Notes under the pieces: generated by a model
Databases searched by the model: none
Seen by the model: the letters and a program-made list of their open reading frames with translations, nothing else
What the model was told of the DNA's origin: nothing
Shown: positions 7,587-14,770 of the stretch, piece by piece
Position numbering within the stretch: position 1 is the first letter of the stretch
How the letters are laid out: the number at the start of each line of letters is the position of its first letter
Position numbers and translations under genes: made by a program
From: UBA6165 sp044233745
GTDB lineage: Bacteria > Bacteroidota > Bacteroidia > Flavobacteriales_D > Crocinitomicaceae
Direction of reading: 5' to 3'
Length of the DNA stretch: 20,226 nt
NCBI GenBank assembly: GCA_044233745.1
Contig: JBIIJN010000050.1
Coordinates: forward strand, 1-20,226

Positions 7587-8498
7587 ATGGAGCATTACGA
7601 CGACTTACTCAAACGCTTAGAGCAAAAATTCAGTGCCATCGACCAAAAAACAGAGGTGCATTTGGAAGGACTTGTTCATGCCAAGCCAATTACCTATTGG
7701 GATTATATTATGCCCGAAGCTTTGTTGGGACTCCAAATTCAAAGAACAACTTTACCTGATGAAATGGTATTTATTATCTACCATCAAATCAATGAGTTGT
7801 TGTTCAAAATGATATTATGGGAAATTGACCAAGTGTGCGAAAAAGAAGAAGTTAGCGCCGATTTTTTCGCAGAGAAATTGCGCCGCATCAGTCGTTATTT
7901 TGATATGCTTTCCACCTCATTCGATATCATGGGCGATGGCATGGAAGTGGAGCAATACATGAAATTCAGAAACACGCTAACACCAGCAAGCGGATTTCAA
8001 AGCGCGCAATATCGCTTAATTGAATTTTCATCCACCGACACCATCAACCTCATTGATTTCCGATTCCGAGCCACAATCGATAGAAACACGCCCATCGAAC
8101 ATGCCTACGAACATTTGTATTGGCACGCTGCCGGTAAAGACCACACAACGGGTAAAAAGAATACGCTCATTACCAATTTCGAAAACAAATACAAACCGTT
8201 TTTCTTGGAGAAAATGGAGCATTACAACACCAAAAATCTCTATCAAAAATTCAAAACACTACCAGATGCTGTGAAGAACGACCCGAAATTGGTTGAAGCC
8301 ATGCGTCACTATGATTTCACGGTGAATGTTTCGTGGGTAATGGCCCACTACAACGCCGCCATGAAATACATCGGTGGTGGTGAAGCCACAGGAGGCAGCG
8401 ATTGGCGCAAATACATGCATCCCAAGTACCAACGCCGTATTTTCTTCCCAAGTTTATGGAGTGAAGAAGAATTGAAAAATTGGGGGGAGGGATTGTAG
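7587..8498 (+). CDS. kynA: Tryptophan 2,3-dioxygenase
   Basis: This haem dioxygenase opens the indole ring of L-tryptophan with O2 to give N-formylkynurenine, the entry step of the kynurenine pathway. The 303-residue protein carries the family landmarks in order: ITYWDYIMPEALLGLQ (35-50), the distal-pocket His H66 in YHQINELLFKMI, LTPASGFQSAQYRLIE (131-146) with the substrate carboxylate-binding Arg R143, the proximal haem ligand H254 in AHYNAAMKYIGG, and ATGGS (267-271). Length is within the bacterial range. The gene follows kmo by 19 nt. The formamidase (kynB) and kynureninase (kynU) are not seen here, so the pathway must be completed elsewhere, either toward NAD via 3-hydroxyanthranilate or for catabolism. 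Its stop lies 3 nt from the convergent ZIP gene's stop. Confidence 0.95.
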   Translation: MEHYDDLLKRLEQKFSAIDQKTEVHLEGLVHAKPITYWDYIMPEALLGLQIQRTTLPDEMVFIIYHQINELLFKMILWEIDQVCEKEEVSADFFAEKLRRISRYFDMLSTSFDIMGDGMEVEQYMKFRNTLTPASGFQSAQYRLIEFSSTDTINLIDFRFRATIDRNTPIEHAYEHLYWHAAGKDHTTGKKNTLITNFENKYKPFFLEKMEHYNTKNLYQKFKTLPDAVKNDPKLVEAMRHYDFTVNVSWVMAHYNAAMKYIGGGEATGGSDWRKYMHPKYQRRIFFPSLWSEEELKNWGEGL

Positions 8499-8526
8499 TT
8501 CCTACCCAAACAAATACCCCAATCCC
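8479..8526. repeat. Inverted repeat spanning the convergent kynA / ZIP stops
   Basis: ATTGGGG (8479-8485) can pair with CCCCAAT (8517-8523). An alternative register pairs GGGATTG (8489-8495) with CAATCCC (8520-8526). Both arms lie inside the last codons of the two genes. It may serve as a compact two-way stop signal, but there is no U-tract and the loop is 24-31 nt. Confidence 0.35.
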
Positions 8527-9275
8527 GCGCCGGCAACTATCATCAGGAGTTTCAATAGATTGAATTTATGACTTTCTGTAGATTCAAAGATAATGGTAGT
8601 GGAAATATGTAAGAACATACCAACCACAACGGCCAACACAATTTGCGCAACGGTTTCACTAATCAAATTAGGATTGAAATGTCCGATAGCAATTCCGATA
8701 GGTGTCATCAAAGAAAAAAGCACCAAAACCAAGAAAGTTTTTCTGCGTTTCCACCCGTTGTTCAAGAGTAGGGTAGTCAAGGCAATTGAAACAGGAATGT
8801 TGTGCAGAATTACACCCCACATCAAAGATTGTCCACCACCTGGGCCATGATTGTGTCCATGATGATGCGCATGTGCGTCGTGGGCATGATTGAGTGCATT
8901 GTGAAATTCCAAATCCATCGGAATGCCTTCAATAATAGAATGAATGCTCAAACTTATGAACAAGGCAATCGGGATGTTTCCTTTAAAACTATGGGTGTGA
9001 CCGTGTTCAATGCCGCCCGAAAAATATTCCAATATTAATTGCACCAAAAAGCCCATCATGATCCAAAGTCCCATGTTGACACCCGTATCGGCGTGGTCAT
9101 GATACAATTCAGGAATGAAATGTAAAAAGGCAATAGACACCAAAAATCCGCCAGATAAAGCCAGCATGTTCTTGATGAGTTTTTTACCGTTTTTCTCTTC
9201 CAAGAGGTACACGATTGCTCCTGAAACCCAAACGGTTGTAATCAAAAGGGTGATGCCCCAAAATTCTGATATCAT
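8502..9275 (-). CDS. ZIP-family metal cation transporter
   Basis: The 257-residue inner-membrane protein has eight predicted helices in the ZIP pattern, a family that brings Zn2+, Fe2+ or Mn2+ into the cytoplasm. Helix 4 carries the metal-site motif HSIIEG (H112, E116). The helix 4-5 loop is strikingly His-rich, with about ten His between 125 and 143, and an earlier loop has HGHTH at 91-95. Helix 5 reads HNIPVS (H159) where the classical motif is HExPE, so one carboxylate ligand seen in many ZIPs is missing; this may alter selectivity or mark a Bacteroidota subfamily. The start ATG overlaps the stop of the upstream methyltransferase by 4 nt (ATGA), implying coupled translation. The metal is inferred, with zinc most likely. 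Confidence 0.9.
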   Translation of the reverse strand: MISEFWGITLLITTVWVSGAIVYLLEEKNGKKLIKNMLALSGGFLVSIAFLHFIPELYHDHADTGVNMGLWIMMGFLVQLILEYFSGGIEHGHTHSFKGNIPIALFISLSIHSIIEGIPMDLEFHNALNHAHDAHAHHHGHNHGPGGGQSLMWGVILHNIPVSIALTTLLLNNGWKRRKTFLVLVLFSLMTPIGIAIGHFNPNLISETVAQIVLAVVVGMFLHISTTIIFESTESHKFNLLKLLMIVAGAGLGYLFG

Positions 9276-10012
9276 TGTTTTTGTGCTATTAGTATGAGTC
9301 GGTCCGATTTTTTAGAATCAAATGGATTCAGATGGAAATCACCGAAACTGTTTGTAATTCTAAAACCGATTTGCGTGAGTAAAGTATCAAAATCTTCAAT
9401 TTTTAGCAATTGAACGCGCTCCATGTAACTTTCAGAAAAATCTCCATCTGTAACGTGTATGTACTTGTAAACATGGCTTTCATCAGCTTTGCGATTAATA
9501 TCAAATTGGATGTTGTTGATTGTTTTGTTTTCCGATTGCACCAAGTTTTTCACCGTTTTATGGGCATTCAAATAGTCGATAACTAAAATGCCGTTTTCAG
9601 TAGTCATGCTTTGTATGGCTTGCATTACTTTTTGATTTTCCTCAATTGAATCGAAATAACCAAAACTGGTGAAAAGATTAAAAATATGACTGAATTTTTC
9701 AGACAAAGGTGCGCGCATATCCTGCACCTGAAAGCGAAGTTTATCATTTTCAAATTGTTTGGCGTGGGCAATACTCTGAGCAGATAAATCAACCCCCATG
9801 GTGTTGAAGCCTAACTTATTCATGTAAATGCTATGCCTTCCTTTTCCGCAAGCCAAATCCAGTAATGAGGCCTTTGTTTTGTCAACTTCCAAAAAGCGCA
9901 GAAGATTGGAAATAAACAACTCAGCTTCTTGGTCATCGCGATGTGCATACAACACATGGTAATAGTGCGTATCGAACCATGTTGCAAACCATTCTTTTTT
10001 TGTTGTTGTCAT
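9272..10012 (-). CDS. Class I SAM-dependent methyltransferase, substrate unknown
   Basis: This 246-residue soluble protein has a Rossmann-type methyltransferase core. Motif I is LLDLACGKGRHS (50-61), the acidic residue of motif II is D75 in GVDLS, a DMRAPLSEKF segment supplies the adenine-side residues, and FNLFTSFGYF is motif IV-like. The N-terminal ATWFDTHYYHVLYAHRD (10-26) is a recurring feature in Bacteroidota members of this group, as I recall them. Substrate cannot be deduced. It is translationally coupled to the ZIP gene by a 4-nt overlap, and lies 144 nt downstream of the lipoprotein gene on the same strand with a hairpin between them. It could methylate a small molecule, perhaps a metal-related ligand, but that is speculation. 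Confidence 0.88.
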   Translation of the reverse strand: MTTTKKEWFATWFDTHYYHVLYAHRDDQEAELFISNLLRFLEVDKTKASLLDLACGKGRHSIYMNKLGFNTMGVDLSAQSIAHAKQFENDKLRFQVQDMRAPLSEKFSHIFNLFTSFGYFDSIEENQKVMQAIQSMTTENGILVIDYLNAHKTVKNLVQSENKTINNIQFDINRKADESHVYKYIHVTDGDFSESYMERVQLLKIEDFDTLLTQIGFRITNSFGDFHLNPFDSKKSDRLILIAQKQ

Positions 10013-10026
10013 GATTATTTAAAAGA

Positions 10027-10057
10027 AAAGAGGCTTTCATGGTTAGATAGCCTCTTT
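10027..10057 (-). terminator. Hairpin between the lipoprotein gene and the methyltransferase
   Basis: A perfect 9-bp stem pairs AAAGAGGCT (10027-10035) with AGCCTCTTT (10049-10057) around a 13-nt loop. Read on the minus strand, the stem is followed by a pyrimidine-rich TTTTCTTTTAAAT. It can terminate lipoprotein transcripts fully or partly, or act as a 5' leader structure 15 nt before the methyltransferase ATG. Confidence 0.55.
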
Positions 10058-10156
10058 AAAATTTGTCGCGGTTCTTTCAAAAGTTTTGGAGTGTTTCTCT
10101 TTATCCTTTTTCAAAACCAGATTCTCATTAGTGCAAGCTGAGAGTCGCTAAAATGG

Positions 10157-10897
10157 TTAAACAATAATTATTTCGGATTCAAAAATAGTATTATTTCCGT
10201 TTGAATCTTCAACTCGAATGCGGAAAAATATTTTTTCATTTTCATCTGCAGGAATTGTTACCGAAATATTTCCATTGGCAAACGGATTCCACGTTGTGGG
10301 CGCCCCAGATAAATTGTAGGTTTGATTCAATAAATTATCGCCTGTTTTACTCGATCGAATTCTAATTTGCACCACAGAAAGATGCACATCAGCTCCAACT
10401 GCTGATAGTAAGCCATCAATGTTTAATACAGAACCGGCTGATATTGTCGCAGCTAAATTCATCGCAATGGTGGGTTGTTCAGGTCGCACCACATTGAAAT
10501 AGAATACCTCAGGTAGCGAAACATTTCCCTCTGCATCCAAGGATTGAATTGTGCCATGGTAAATACCTGAAGCTGTTGTATCTGGAATAATAAAAATTTC
10601 CTCTAAATTGTAGCTCAAACCACTGATATTTTTGATGCGGATTTCGGAATAACGGGTCATGGTACTCTTATGACTATGGCCGTCAAAATCGTGGTGAATA
10701 TCGATTTTGAATTGCCCCAAATCTTTGTTCTCCTCAATCAAAGCAAGAACGGTAATGGTATCACCTGGAACAAAATTTAAAATTTCATTTTGACTGGTGT
10801 TATTAACAGTGACATTTGACAATGTTGGCGGAACAAGGTCAGATTTTCGACAAGCAACCAAAGCGAGCATCAAAAGTGCGGTAAGAAATCTATACAT
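10157..10897 (-). CDS. DUF4625-type lipoprotein
   Basis: The 246-residue product has a lipoprotein signal: positive R3, hydrophobic core 4-14 and lipobox LVAC with lipidated Cys16, so it should be anchored in the outer or inner membrane facing the periplasm or surface. Residues about 24-135 resemble DUF4625, whose hallmark His/Asp cluster is seen as DIHHDFDGHSH (66-76; H68, H69, H74, H76 with D66, D70, D72). That cluster looks suited to metal binding. Residues 140-246 look like a second beta-sandwich. No enzyme motif is visible. Upstream is a textbook promoter with a perfect palindrome inside it. Downstream on the same strand come a methyltransferase and a ZIP transporter, so a role in capturing or sensing a metal is a reasonable inference. 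Family assignment is from memory of the motif. Confidence 0.8.
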   Translation of the reverse strand: MYRFLTALLMLALVACRKSDLVPPTLSNVTVNNTSQNEILNFVPGDTITVLALIEENKDLGQFKIDIHHDFDGHSHKSTMTRYSEIRIKNISGLSYNLEEIFIIPDTTASGIYHGTIQSLDAEGNVSLPEVFYFNVVRPEQPTIAMNLAATISAGSVLNIDGLLSAVGADVHLSVVQIRIRSSKTGDNLLNQTYNLSGAPTTWNPFANGNISVTIPADENEKIFFRIRVEDSNGNNTIFESEIIIV

Positions 10898-10914
10898 GAT
10901 TGATAAATTTTGTG

Positions 10915-10947
10915 CAAATATACAAATAATTGCAACTAAGTTGCAAA
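10915..10947 (-). promoter_or_regulatory. Bacteroidota-type promoter of the DUF4625 lipoprotein
   Basis: On the minus strand TTTG (10947-10944) is followed after 21 nt by TATATTTG (10922-10915), an exact match to the consensus. The -7 element lies 17 nt upstream of the ATG at 10897, so the leader is very short. Confidence 0.8.
10930..10946. promoter_or_regulatory. Perfect palindromic operator TTGCAAC-TAA-GTTGCAA
   Basis: Two 7-nt arms are perfect reverse complements around TAA. The site covers the -33 edge and most of the spacer of the lipoprotein promoter, so a bound dimer would block RNA polymerase. The 17-bp dyad size suits a Fur/Zur-family or similar dimeric repressor. A zinc regulator is inferred from the neighbouring ZIP gene, not seen directly. 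Confidence 0.7.
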
Positions 10948-11197
10948 AGAATTTTTGTTATAACACAAATCCATTGTTATTTTTACCTTAAGCATCGGTG
11001 TATAAAAATTGTGTATGTATTTAATTAACATTTTTTATGATTTTCATTTTGAAGTATTATTTGCTATTAATCAACTTAAAATCAAGTATTTGAACTTTTT
11101 TTTGAACTTCGAGACGCAATTTTGAAAACAATGAGAATTTTAGAAAAAAAGTTCGCCAAAATTTAAATGTAAATTAGCCCAAGATATAATGAGATAG

Positions 11198-12757
11198 ATG
11201 AAAGAGAAGAGTACATGGTCCAGTGATTTGATAGCTGGATTTGTTGTTTTTTTAGTCGCTTTACCCCTGTGTTTGGGTATTGCCATGGCATCAACCGGTA
11301 AACCTGAATTGTTGTTTTCGGGAATTATTGCTGGTGTAATTGGTGGCGTTGTTGTTGGTTTTCTCAGTAATTCGGCTTTGGGCGTTTCTGGTCCAGCAGC
11401 TGGATTGGCCACAATTATTTTCGCGGCACTTGAAGATGTTGCATTCGACACTTTTTTATTGGCAGTGATGATTGCTGGCTTGGTGCAAATTCTTGCTGGT
11501 TTTCTGAAAGCTGGGATTATCGGTTATTATTTTCCATCTTCCGTCATAAAAGGAATGTTAGCCGCTATTGGTATCACACTTATCCTCAAGGAAATACCAC
11601 ACATTTTGGGCTACGATAAAGACTTCACAGGCGATATGTCGTTTCTCCAAAAAGATGGTCACAACACCTTTTCAGAAATTTATTACGCCATAAAATACCA
11701 CAGTGTTGGTGCTATAATCATTTCGATTATTTCTTTGGCAATTATAATGTTATTTGAACGTCCTTTTTTGAAGAAAATTGGATGGATGCGTTTTATTCCT
11801 AGCGCTCTAATAATTGTGATTCTTGGAATTTTAACTAACAATCTTTTTGAGGTTTATTTTCCGCATTGGGTTTTGGATAATGAACACTTAGTTACACTTC
11901 CCGTTGCACAAGGAATTGATGATTTTGTAGGGTTTTTCACTTTCCCGGATTTCACACAATTTGGAAATCCTCAGGTTTATATTATCGCTGGAACGCTAGC
12001 CCTGGTTGCAAGTTTGGAGACCTTATTGAGCGTTGAGGCCACTGATAAAATTGACCCCTTGAAACGTACTACAAAAACCAATCGCGAATTGAAAGCACAA
12101 GGCATAGGGAATATTGTTTCTGGTTTGATTGGAGGTTTGCCGATCACCCAAGTAGTAGTGCGCAGTTCAGCCAATATAGATGCCGGTGGAAAATCCAAAA
12201 AAGCAACAATTATTCACGCTGCCTTTTTATTTTTAGCAGTGTTACTCATTGCACCGATTTTAAACCAAATCCCCATGTCGGCACTCGGTGTGGTTTTGCT
12301 AGTAGTGGGCTATAAACTGTCTAAAATTGGGCTCTACACAAATATGTATAAACTAGGCTGGACGCAGTTCATTCCATTCTTAGTTACAGTGGCGGCAATT
12401 TTATTCACAGATTTGTTGGTGGGCATTGGCATTGGTATGGTTGTGGCCATTTATTTCATTCTGAAAAACAATTACAAATTTGCCTACAAACTCAAGAAAG
12501 ACATAGTTGATGGCAAAACGGTAGTTCGACTCAGTTTGTCTGAAGAAGTTACTTTCTTAAATAAAGGAAGTATTCAGCTCACACTAGATGGCGTTGAACC
12601 CAATTCGCATGTAATAATTGATGGAAGTAATTCTGGCGTAATTGACTATGATGTTTTAGAAATTATTCACAACTTCAAGACATTTAAAGCGCCCAGTGAA
12701 AACATCAGTGTAGAAACCATCAATGTGCCTGCTTATTTAGCAGCTGGCGGACATTAA
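11198..12757 (+). CDS. SulP-family inorganic anion transporter
   Basis: The 519-residue protein is a SulP (SLC26-like) permease of the cytoplasmic membrane. The N-terminal signature AGFVVFLVALPLCLGIAMASTG (13-34, given as the run of key residues L20-P23 and G34) and LGVSGPAAGL (61-70) form the anion-binding helix region. Many further hydrophobic segments follow to about residue 425. The C-terminal stretch, about 435-510, is a short STAS-like domain with IIDGSNSGVIDYDVLEII. Family members carry sulfate, bicarbonate, chloride or related anions. Bacteroidota members often sit beside a carbonic anhydrase, which would favour bicarbonate, but none is present here. It is transcribed alone and converges with apaG, 41 nt apart. 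The ATG at 11198 gives the normal short N-terminus. Confidence 0.93.
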   Translation: MKEKSTWSSDLIAGFVVFLVALPLCLGIAMASTGKPELLFSGIIAGVIGGVVVGFLSNSALGVSGPAAGLATIIFAALEDVAFDTFLLAVMIAGLVQILAGFLKAGIIGYYFPSSVIKGMLAAIGITLILKEIPHILGYDKDFTGDMSFLQKDGHNTFSEIYYAIKYHSVGAIIISIISLAIIMLFERPFLKKIGWMRFIPSALIIVILGILTNNLFEVYFPHWVLDNEHLVTLPVAQGIDDFVGFFTFPDFTQFGNPQVYIIAGTLALVASLETLLSVEATDKIDPLKRTTKTNRELKAQGIGNIVSGLIGGLPITQVVVRSSANIDAGGKSKKATIIHAAFLFLAVLLIAPILNQIPMSALGVVLLVVGYKLSKIGLYTNMYKLGWTQFIPFLVTVAAILFTDLLVGIGIGMVVAIYFILKNNYKFAYKLKKDIVDGKTVVRLSLSEEVTFLNKGSIQLTLDGVEPNSHVIIDGSNSGVIDYDVLEIIHNFKTFKAPSENISVETINVPAYLAAGGH

Positions 12758-12798
12758 TCAATAGGGAATGAATTAAGCATTTGTAACGCTAAGCAACA

Positions 12799-13191
12799 TC
12801 AATTCAGTTTGCCGTAGAAATACATGTCAAAACGTGGAATTTCGACTTCGAATGTATCACCATTAACCAAGTTTAAAAAGGTGTAGTGGCCAGTCATGAA
12901 TCCAATTTCTGAAAATAAATCGCAGCCGGAGGTGTAAGAAAATGTGCTGCCCGACTCTAAAATGGGTGTTAGACCAACCACTCCCTCACCATCAACAATT
13001 CTTGGCGCGTGTAGACTGTCGAATATTTCCCAATGCCTGCTCAATAATTGAACAACAAAAACATTTGAGTTTTCGATTGTGATGTGGTAATTGAAAAAGA
13101 ATCGAGACTGTTCAACGATAGAAATATCCTCATTCAATTTAACTTGAACACTGATTTTTATTCCAGATGATATTTTATGATGTGTCGTCAT
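12799..13191 (-). CDS. apaG: ApaG-domain protein
   Basis: The 130-residue protein is a complete stand-alone ApaG domain with a fibronectin-like beta sandwich. Diagnostic blocks are FFNYHITIENSN (32-43), VQLLSRHWEIFDS (47-59), VDGEGVVGLTPIL (66-78), FSYTSGCDL (84-92) and FMTGHYTF (98-105). ApaG has been tied to cobalt resistance/Mg2+ efflux (CorD) and to Ap4A metabolism in enterobacteria, but its biochemical activity is unclear. Here it is a single gene, not next to apaH or ksgA, with its promoter region facing that of the nqr operon. The start at 13191 follows directly after a run of A/T with two -7-like elements upstream. Confidence 0.95.
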   Translation of the reverse strand: MTTHHKISSGIKISVQVKLNEDISIVEQSRFFFNYHITIENSNVFVVQLLSRHWEIFDSLHAPRIVDGEGVVGLTPILESGSTFSYTSGCDLFSEIGFMTGHYTFLNLVNGDTFEVEIPRFDMYFYGKLN

Positions 13192-13212
13192 TTTTTTCTA
13201 ACGTCGTGTGTG

Positions 13213-13231
13213 CAAATATATTGCAAATATA
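13213..13231 (-). promoter_or_regulatory. Tandem -7-like elements upstream of apaG
   Basis: On the minus strand TATATTTG occurs twice (13231-13224 and 13220-13213), 11 nt apart and separated by CAA. Each matches TAnnTTTG. No clear TTTG -33 box was found for either, so the active start is uncertain. Confidence 0.55.
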
Positions 13232-13324
13232 TTGTTTGTTTTCGAGAAAAAGAAGAAATATTTGAGGTTTAATTTAGAATGAGTTTAAATTAACATTTAT
13301 TAAACATCTTACTTTTTTGTCTGT

Positions 13325-13353
13325 TTTACAATCCAAACTAATGTATAAATTTG
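13325..13353 (+). promoter_or_regulatory. Candidate promoter of the nqr operon
   Basis: TAAATTTG (13346-13353) is a full match to TAnnTTTG and lies 26 nt before the nqrA ATG. A TTTA (13325-13328) 17 nt upstream is a weak -33 candidate. Confidence 0.55.
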
Positions 13354-13379
13354 CGCCCGAATTTTAATACATAATTCAC

Positions 13380-14744
13380 ATGTCTAAGACAATATCTTTG
13401 AAAAGAGGACTGGATATCAGACTTGTTGGTGAAGCCGAAAAAATCACTTTAGATGCCCCGCGCTCGAAGTTTTATGCGGTTCGCCCAACTGACTTCCATG
13501 GATTGACTCCAAAAATGCTTGTGAAAGTTGGCGATGCGGTTAAAGCTGGATCCTCAATTTTTCAAGATAAATACAATGAGTCTATTGAATATGCTTCACC
13601 TGTATCTGGAAAAATCCATGATATTGTGAGGGGAGATAAACGCCGTATCTTGTCTGTAGTTATCGAAGCTGCGGCATCTGATGAGTATGAAATGAAAAAC
13701 GTTGCACATCCATCTTCTGCCAGCGCAGAGGAAGTGAAGCAGTGTCTTTTGGCTTCTGGATTTTGGCCTCTCATCAAGCAACGTCCGTTTGATATTGTTG
13801 CCGACCCAGCGCAAACGCCTAAAGCAATTTATGTTTCTTTATTCGATTCAGCACCTTTAGCACCGGATTACGATTACGTCCTTCATGGCATGCAGGCTGA
13901 ATTCCAAATGGGTATCGACGTTTTGAAAAAGTTAACTGCTGGCGCGGTTCATTTGGGCATGAACGGAAAATCGAAACAAGATGAGGTTTTTGTGAATGCT
14001 CAAAACGTAACCAAAACAGCCTTTTCAGGAAAGCACCCGGCAGGCAATGTTGGCGTTCAAATACACCACACCAATCCTATTAATAAAGGAGAATATGTGT
14101 GGGTTGTAAACGTTCAAGACGTAGCGCTTATCGGTCGCTATTTTAAGACCGGTAAATACGACTTAACAAAATTGGTTGCGCTCACTGGTTCTGAAGTGAA
14201 AGCGCCGAAATATTATCGCGCTTTGCCTTGTGCTCAAATGAGTACATTCGTAGATGGAAATACCAAAAATGAAGCTGATGAACGTATCATTTCGGGTAAC
14301 GCACTTTGCGGTTCGCAAGAATCTATAGATACTTATCTGGGCTTCTACGACAATCAAATTACCGTGCTTCCTGAAGGCAACCAAATGAAATTCTTATTAA
14401 CGGACGGATGGTTGTCACCTGGATTGAATAAATTCTCTAATTCTAGATTGTATCCGACCTTCTTATTTCCTGGAAAAAAATACCGTTTGGACACCAATTT
14501 AAATGGTGAAGACCGCGGATTTGTGGTTACAGGCGAGTTGGAAAAAGTTTTCCCATTTGATATTTATCCAATGCATTTGGTGAAGGCTGCCATGACAGAG
14601 GACATCGATTCAATGGAGAGCCTTGGTATATATGAGGTAGCGCCTGAAGATTTTGCCTTATGCGAATTTGTTTGCACTTCAAAAATAAACATCCAAGATG
14701 AAATTCGCGCCGGTCTCGATTTGATCAAAAAGGAGTGTTTTTAA
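13380..14744 (+). CDS. nqrA: Na+-translocating NADH:quinone reductase subunit A
   Basis: NqrA is the large peripheral subunit of Na+-NQR, on the cytoplasmic side, and carries no cofactor of its own except a proposed role near the quinone site. The 454-residue protein begins SKTISLKRGLDIRLVGEAE and continues with a biotinyl-lipoyl-like segment near 45-85 (VGDAVKAGSSIFQDK, ASPVSGKIHDIVRGDKR), both typical of the family. The central VHLGMNGKS and GEYVWVVNVQDVALIG blocks and the C-terminal FPFDIYPMHLVKAAMTEDIDSMESLGIYEVAPEDFALCEFVC region (key residues P566-free numbering not assigned) also fit. It is the first gene of a complete nqrABCDEF operon; nqrB starts 26 nt downstream. The ATG lies just after a candidate promoter. 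Confidence 0.97.
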   Translation: MSKTISLKRGLDIRLVGEAEKITLDAPRSKFYAVRPTDFHGLTPKMLVKVGDAVKAGSSIFQDKYNESIEYASPVSGKIHDIVRGDKRRILSVVIEAAASDEYEMKNVAHPSSASAEEVKQCLLASGFWPLIKQRPFDIVADPAQTPKAIYVSLFDSAPLAPDYDYVLHGMQAEFQMGIDVLKKLTAGAVHLGMNGKSKQDEVFVNAQNVTKTAFSGKHPAGNVGVQIHHTNPINKGEYVWVVNVQDVALIGRYFKTGKYDLTKLVALTGSEVKAPKYYRALPCAQMSTFVDGNTKNEADERIISGNALCGSQESIDTYLGFYDNQITVLPEGNQMKFLLTDGWLSPGLNKFSNSRLYPTFLFPGKKYRLDTNLNGEDRGFVVTGELEKVFPFDIYPMHLVKAAMTEDIDSMESLGIYEVAPEDFALCEFVCTSKINIQDEIRAGLDLIKKECF

Positions 14745-14770
14745 TTACTGACTAAATAAATCCAAATACA

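Larger units (their letters stand above)
10898..11197. other. Divergent intergenic region between the DUF4625 lipoprotein and SulP genes
   Basis: The left part holds the lipoprotein promoter and the 17-bp palindrome. The remaining 250 bases (10948-11197) are AT-rich with a close TTTGAACTT direct repeat near 11086-11109 and no gene. A clear sulP promoter was not found; TAAATTAG at 11170-11177 is one base off TAnnTTTG but lacks a -33 box. Confidence 0.6.
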
